Shown here piece after piece: positions 57,691-61,619 of a stretch of DNA of 61,619 nucleotides (the first letter of the stretch is position 1; every line of letters begins with the position of its first letter). Position numbers and translations under genes: made by a program. The notes beneath the pieces are model-generated. The model did no database searches and was not told the origin of the DNA. It worked only from the letters and a program-made list of their open reading frames with translations. Origin of the DNA: Streptomyces niphimycinicus (GTDB lineage: Bacteria; Actinomycetota; Actinomycetes; Streptomycetales; Streptomycetaceae); assembly GCF_018883605.1 (NCBI RefSeq), contig NZ_JAHLEM010000040.1, positions 1 to 61,619 of the forward strand. Reading direction: 5' to 3'.

Positions 57691-58833
57691 GATGTCGCGC
57701 CGCGCGAGGAAGCCCAGCAGGGTGCGCAGCTCCGCGCTCGCGCGAGGCGCGAGCGGCAGACCGTCCAGGCACCTCTCCACGGCGTCGATGTGACGGTCGG
57801 CCTCCGCCAGGGCCGCCGAGCGGCCACCGGCCCGCTCGACCAGATCGGCGGCCCGGCGCGTGGTGGCGTCGTCCGGGGCGTCCGGGGACTCCGCCAGGAG
57901 CGTGGCCAACTGCCCGGCGGCCGAGGCGCCGGGGCCGCGGGCGCTCAGGGCGACGAGTACGGGGAAGGTCTTCTTGCGCTGCCGCAGATCGCGGTGGACG
58001 GGTTTGCCGGTGACCGCGGGGTCGCCCCAGATGCCCAGCAGGTCGTCCGCCACCTGGAACGCCACGCCCATATGCCGTCCGGCCCGGTCCAGGGTGGCCG
58101 CGGTGTTCTCCGGCGCCCCGGCGAGCGCGGCGCCCAGGGCGGCGGCGCAGCCGAGCAACGCGCCGGTCTTGTGCTCGGCCATCCTGCGGTACTCCTCCGG
58201 TCCGACCGCCTCGGGGCCGGTCCAGGGGCGCGATTCGAAGAGCAGGTCGTCCGCCTGGCCGCGGACGAGGTCGCCCAGCGCCACGCTCAGGCGCCGCACC
58301 CCGGCCGCGGCTCCGGCGCCGGGCACGGCGGCCAGTGCCTCCACGGCCAGTGCGAACAGGGCGTCACCGGCGAGCACGGCCGGGCCGGTCCCGTACGCCT
58401 TCCACACGGTGGGGCGGGTGCGGCGGGTCTGGTCGCCGTCCATGATGTCGTCGTGCAGCAGCGAGAAGGTGTGCACCAGCTCCACCGCCACCGCTCCGGC
58501 CACCGCCGCCTCGCCGGATGCCCCGGCGGCCTCCGCGCACAGCACGGCCAGGGCCTGGCGCACGCCCTTGCCGCCCGCTCCCTCGGCGGGCGTACCGCCC
58601 ACATCGCACCAGCCGAAGGAGTACGCCGCCATCTCGCCGACCCATGGGTGCAGCCGGCCGATCGTCTCGGCCAGCACCGGGCGCACCAACTCCCGGCAGC
58701 GGTCCAGGATTTCACCCGCGGTCGCGGCGGTTCCGTCCGCGGTCGCGGCGGTTCCGTCCGCGGTCGCGGCGGGCTCGTGCGCAGTTGTGGTGGGCTCGTA
58801 TGCCCCGAGGAGCACGGGGAACGCCGTTGTCAC
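57688..58833 (-). CDS. Polyprenyl (probably geranylgeranyl) diphosphate synthase
   Basis: 381 residues from GTG 58833. The two Asp-rich motifs are FSLLHDDIMDGDQTRRTRPT (FARM, about residue 125) and FQVADDLLGIWGDPAV (SARM, about residue 255), with the Lys/Arg of HKTGALLGC and GKPVHRDLRQRKKTFPVLVA. It makes a C15-C20 prenyl diphosphate from IPP and an allylic starter. The residues before the FARM are small, which fits a longer chain, but the length is only inferred. The N-terminal 40 residues are poorly conserved, carrying ATADGT repeats. It overlaps the TPR gene by GTGA. No terpene synthase is in the window. Confidence 0.88.
   Translation of the reverse strand: MTTAFPVLLGAYEPTTTAHEPAATADGTAATADGTAATAGEILDRCRELVRPVLAETIGRLHPWVGEMAAYSFGWCDVGGTPAEGAGGKGVRQALAVLCAEAAGASGEAAVAGAVAVELVHTFSLLHDDIMDGDQTRRTRPTVWKAYGTGPAVLAGDALFALAVEALAAVPGAGAAAGVRRLSVALGDLVRGQADDLLFESRPWTGPEAVGPEEYRRMAEHKTGALLGCAAALGAALAGAPENTAATLDRAGRHMGVAFQVADDLLGIWGDPAVTGKPVHRDLRQRKKTFPVLVALSARGPGASAAGQLATLLAESPDAPDDATTRRAADLVERAGGRSAALAEADRHIDAVERCLDGLPLAPRASAELRTLLGFLARRDI
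58718..58772. repeat. Tandem 21-bp repeats in the 5' part of the GGPP synthase gene
   Basis: Two full 21-base units (58718-58738, 58739-58759) and a partial third (to 58772) encode the ATADGTA repeats in the N-terminal tail of the prenyl synthase. The region is expansion-prone and not conserved in the family. Confidence 0.85.
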
Positions 58834-59876
58834 AGTGCCACCTCCATCGCCTCCGTGAGGCCGAACTCCTCCCGGGCACGGTCCACCATCCGGCGGGCGT
58901 GCCGCAGCCCGATCCGCTCCAGCACACCGGCCAGTTCGGTCAGGTCCTCGTCGGTCCGGGCGCGGTCGCGGCCCAGCCGGGCCAGGGACTTGATGAGCCC
59001 GAGCCGGGCGAGACCCTCGCCGCGCGGCTCGCTCATACCGCGGAACTCCTCCAGGGCCTGCTCATACATCGCGCGGGCCTCCTCGTAACGCCCCGCGCGG
59101 TAGAACACATTGCCGCGCATCTTGTGGTTGTACGCGAGCGCGCTCACCAGGTTCATCTCGCGGCAGGTCAGTTCGGCTCCGGAGAGCAGCTCCAGTGCGC
59201 GCTCCACGTCCCCGTCGCGCACGGAGACGATGTCGGCCATGCCGCGCAGCGCCCATGCGTGTCCGCGCCGGTCGTCGGCGCCCGCGGCTATCTCCGCGGC
59301 CTCCTGGAACATCGCGTAGGCCGAGTCGTACGACCCGGTGTTGCGGTGCATCTGGGCGATTCCCTCCAGGGCCCACACGGTGTGCCGCGCCTCGCCGCGC
59401 TTGCGTGCCTCGGCGAGGAGCCGCTCGTGCAGCGCGCCCACGGCCTCGTAGTCGCCCTGGATGCGGCCGGTCTCGGCCATCCCGGCCAGCGAGTAGCCAC
59501 GGACGACGATGTCCCCGCCGCGTTCGCCGAATTCGGCCGCGAGTCCGAGCAGTCGCCACGCCAGCGCCAGCGCGCCCCGCTGCCGGGCGAGCGTGCCTCC
59601 GCTCCACAGCGCCCACGCCATCGCTCCGACGTCCCCCGCCGCACGGGCCGCCCGGTAACTGGCCTTCCACTCGCGGTCGGCCTCGCCCACCTGCCCCAGC
59701 CTCCGGTGCGCCTCGGCGACCGCGAGCCCCGCACGGGCCGCCTCGCCCGGGGAGCCGCCCCGCTCGGCCGCCCGCAACTGCTCGGTGCCCGCCGCCAGCA
59801 CGTCGACCAGCGAGGAGTTCACAGACAGGGTGGTGAGGGAGCCCTGGTACTCAGGAGCGAATGCTTTGCCGTACAT
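58830..59876 (-). CDS. Tetratricopeptide-repeat protein coupled to the GGPP synthase
   Basis: 348 residues from ATG 59876 (AAAGG six bases upstream). Mostly TPR helices: EADREWKASYRAARAAGDVG, TGRIQGDYEAVGALHERLLA, MHRNTGSYDSAYAMFQEAAE and VFYRAGRYEEARAMYEQALE. No helix-turn-helix or enzyme domain is visible, so it resembles the TPR half of actinobacterial regulators or a scaffold. Its stop overlaps the start of the prenyl synthase (GTGA). Upstream are palindromes that could be regulator sites. Its link to isoprenoid metabolism is only by position. Confidence 0.85.
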   Translation of the reverse strand: MYGKAFAPEYQGSLTTLSVNSSLVDVLAAGTEQLRAAERGGSPGEAARAGLAVAEAHRRLGQVGEADREWKASYRAARAAGDVGAMAWALWSGGTLARQRGALALAWRLLGLAAEFGERGGDIVVRGYSLAGMAETGRIQGDYEAVGALHERLLAEARKRGEARHTVWALEGIAQMHRNTGSYDSAYAMFQEAAEIAAGADDRRGHAWALRGMADIVSVRDGDVERALELLSGAELTCREMNLVSALAYNHKMRGNVFYRAGRYEEARAMYEQALEEFRGMSEPRGEGLARLGLIKSLARLGRDRARTDEDLTELAGVLERIGLRHARRMVDRAREEFGLTEAMEVAL

Positions 59877-59930
59877 GGATGCCTTTCCGTCTGTTGTTCC
59901 CAGGAACACGCGGCTGTCCGCTATACACCG

Positions 59931-59977
59931 AGTGCATGCACTGCGAGTATGCGCACTATGTATACACGCCGTGTATA
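59931..59977. promoter_or_regulatory. Two palindromes upstream of the TPR-GGPP synthase operon
   Basis: AGTGCATGCACT (59931-59942) is a perfect 12-bp palindrome. TATACAC-GCC-GTGTATA (59961-59977) has perfect 7-bp arms; its half site TATACACCG recurs at 59922. The cluster lies 55-100 bp before the TPR start and 180 bp before the DUF1338 gene on the other strand, and is AT-rich in a GC-rich context, typical of operators for a small-ligand repressor. Confidence 0.65.
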
Positions 59978-60156
59978 GACGACAGGAAACCGGCCTTGCC
60001 AAGATCACCGGTGCTGTGCGTCCGTTGTCGATCAAGACGCGGTCGGACCCGGAGAGGTTTACCGATCGGCTCCGCGGGTGGCAAAAAACTTATGGACCGG
60101 CCTCGGCACCCCTGCCCCGATCCGGCACGTCCCCGACGGAAAGGCAGAATTCACCC

Positions 60157-61547
60157 ATGGTCAGCCAGTGGCAGTTGCGCGCCGCCTTCGCGGCACGGCT
60201 CTCCGACATGTACGGCCGGGAAGTCCCCGCGTACACCACGCTCGTGGACGTCTCGCGCGAGGTCAACGAGGACGTGCTGCGCGCACGGGGCGCCGACGCC
60301 GAGCGTCTGGGGTCCATCGGCCGGGTGACCGCCGAACGCCACGGCGCCATCCGGGTCGGAACACCTCAGGAGCTGGGGCAGGTGGCCCGCGTCTTCGGCG
60401 CCCTGGGCATGCACCCGGTCGGCTTCTACGATCTGCGCGAGGCCGCCGCCAGCGCGGTCCCCGTGGTCTCGACCGCCTTCCGCCGGTGGACGGGGAGGAG
60501 CTGGCGCGCAACCCCTTCCGCGTCTTCACCTCCCTGCTCACCACCGCCGACCCGCGGTTCTTCGACGCCGATCTGCGCTCCCGGCTGGAGACCTTCCTGG
60601 CCGGCCGCGAGCTGTTCCCGCCGGAGCTGCTCGCCCTGGCCGACCGTGCGGCGGCCGGGCACGGGCTGCCCGAGGAGGACGCCGAGCGCTTCCTCCACCT
60701 CGCCGTGTCCGCCTTCGAGTTGTCACCCGGGCCGGTGGACAAGGTCTGGTGCGAGACCCTGGAGAGGATCTCCGCCGTCGCGGCGGACATCGGCGGTGTC
60801 CGCAGCACCCACATCAACCACCTCACCCCGCGCGTCCTGGACATCGACGAGCTCTACCGGCGGATGACCGACCGCGGCATCCAGATGATCGACACCATCC
60901 AGGGGCCACCGGCCTGGAAGGGCCCCGACGTCCTGCTGCGCCAGACCTCCTTCCGCGCCCTCGACGAACCCCGCGCGATGCGCCTCGCGGACGGCGGCGT
61001 CACCACCGGCGCCCTGCGGGTGCGCTTCGGCGAGGTCGAGGCCCGCGGTATCGCCCTCACCCACGACGGCCGTGCCCTGTACGACCGGCTGCTCACCCTC
61101 GTCGACCATGAAGTGGCCCGCCACCCGGGGGTGGACCGGGGCGAACTGGCCCGCGGTGTATGGGAGGAGCATCTGCCCCACACCGAACGGGAGCTGGCCG
61201 CCCGGGGGTTGGGCTGGTTCACCTACCACGTGGCACCGGACCGCCCGCGCGACGGCAGCCGTCCGCCCGCCGCCCTCGGCGAACTGCTGGAGCGGGGCTG
61301 GCTACGGGCCGAGCCCATCGTCTACGAGGACTTCCTGCCCCGCTCCGCCGCCGGCATCTTCCAGTCCAACCTCAGCGGACAGGGCGTACGGGACAACGGC
61401 CAGGAGGGCACCGCCCACGACGCGGCATGGCTCTCCGGCGCCATCGGCCGCGATGTCCTGGACCCCTTCGCGCTCTACGCGCGGCAGCAGAACGACTCCC
61501 TCGCACGCGCCGCCCGCGAACTGGGGCTCGACGGCGTCCCGGGCTGA
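60157..61547 (+). pseudogene. Frameshifted DUF1338 2-oxoadipate dioxygenase/decarboxylase (HglS/YdcJ type)
   Basis: ATG 60157 opens SQWQLRAAFAARLSDMYGRE, VPAYTTLVDVSREVNEDVLR and VGFYDLREAAASAVPVVSTA, then the frame changes near 60484 into ELARNPFRVFTSLLTTADPR and continues STHINHLTPRVLDIDELYRR, IDTIQGPPAWKGPDVLLRQT and YEDFLPRSAAGIFQSNLSGQ. Together they give a full-length, about 463-residue DUF1338 enzyme, an Fe(II) protein converting 2-oxoadipate to 2-hydroxyglutarate in lysine breakdown. One base is missing in the stretch TTCCGCCGGTGG, where relatives read a Pro-Val after FR; inserting a C restores it. Whether this is a real mutation or a sequencing error cannot be told here. Confidence 0.8.
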
Positions 61548-61551
61548 TCCC

Positions 61552-61619
61552 TCACCGTCCGCCCGCCGCCACCTCGCCTTCGATCCAACGGCAGATCACC
61601 CCCACCACATACGCCCGCT
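61552..61619 (-). CDS. C-terminal end of an unidentified gene at the right edge
   Basis: A minus-strand frame enters from the edge and ends at TGA 61554-61552, coding AYVVGVICRWIEGEVAAGGR. Its composition is protein-like, and its end lies four bases after the convergent DUF1338 stop. The piece is too short to name. Confidence 0.35.
   Translation of the reverse strand, partial: RAYVVGVICRWIEGEVAAGGR

Overview
The window is very high G+C DNA with strong wobble-position GC bias, Gly/Ala/Arg-rich proteins, frequent GTG starts, twin-arginine secreted enzymes and many translationally coupled genes. All of this points to Streptomyces or a close relative. The content is accessory: polymer and sugar catabolism, secreted hydrolases, regulators, one compact biosynthetic operon and several decaying loci. 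I see no tRNA, rRNA, CRISPR array, insertion sequence or integrase.

Left part (1-12.8 kb): a partial gene at the edge; a quinone oxidoreductase; a two-gene operon for secreted GH64 beta-1,3-glucanase and GH76 alpha-1,6-mannanase with a DasR-type site in its promoter; a wrecked lanthipeptide locus (LanM fragment head-to-head with an ABC exporter fragment); a TetR regulator; a truncated aromatic-acid transporter joined to a frameshifted CitG/MdcB gene; and an extradiol dioxygenase, 4-oxalomesaconate tautomerase, CHA aldolase and GntR regulator resembling part of a gallate/protocatechuate 4,5-cleavage pathway.

Middle (12.9-29.9 kb): a secreted PL8 lyase, an APC permease, a deacetylase-like Tat lipoprotein, a DoxX protein, an epoxide-hydrolase-like enzyme, an NPP1-type secreted protein, a ROK regulator and three small genes. 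A complete sugar-uptake operon follows (GH2 glycosidase, solute-binding lipoprotein, two permeases) with a LacI operator and a convergent LacI regulator.

Candidate new system (30.1-40.6 kb): a promoter, a long hairpin-rich leader with small reading frames, a 19-residue peptide (MTAEDFLASREAGEAATKW) behind a full Shine-Dalgarno sequence, a 13-bp hairpin, and then nine tightly packed genes. These encode an FGE/EgtB-fold protein with HEAT-like N-terminus, a class II aldolase-like protein, a luciferase-like monooxygenase, a free condensation domain, an adenylation-carrier didomain, a PLP aminotransferase, a flavin/F420 split-barrel protein, an MFS exporter and a methyltransferase. Discrete NRPS parts, unusual tailoring enzymes and a tiny peptide gene make this the most interesting part of the window. 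I do not recognise the product.

Right part (40.6-61.6 kb): a Gfo/Idh/MocA dehydrogenase and hydroxypyruvate isomerase with a divergent LacI gene and three operator copies; a TetX-like FAD monooxygenase with divergent TetR; an N-terminally damaged DJ-1/PfpI protein; a two-component system; an orphan FtsX-type permease; a Ser/Thr kinase-FHA pair; a DPBB secreted protein; an HD protein; AlkB; an FAH-family enzyme; a TPR-GGPP synthase pair; and a frameshifted DUF1338 (2-oxoadipate dioxygenase/decarboxylase) gene. Several one-base frameshifts could be natural decay or sequencing errors.
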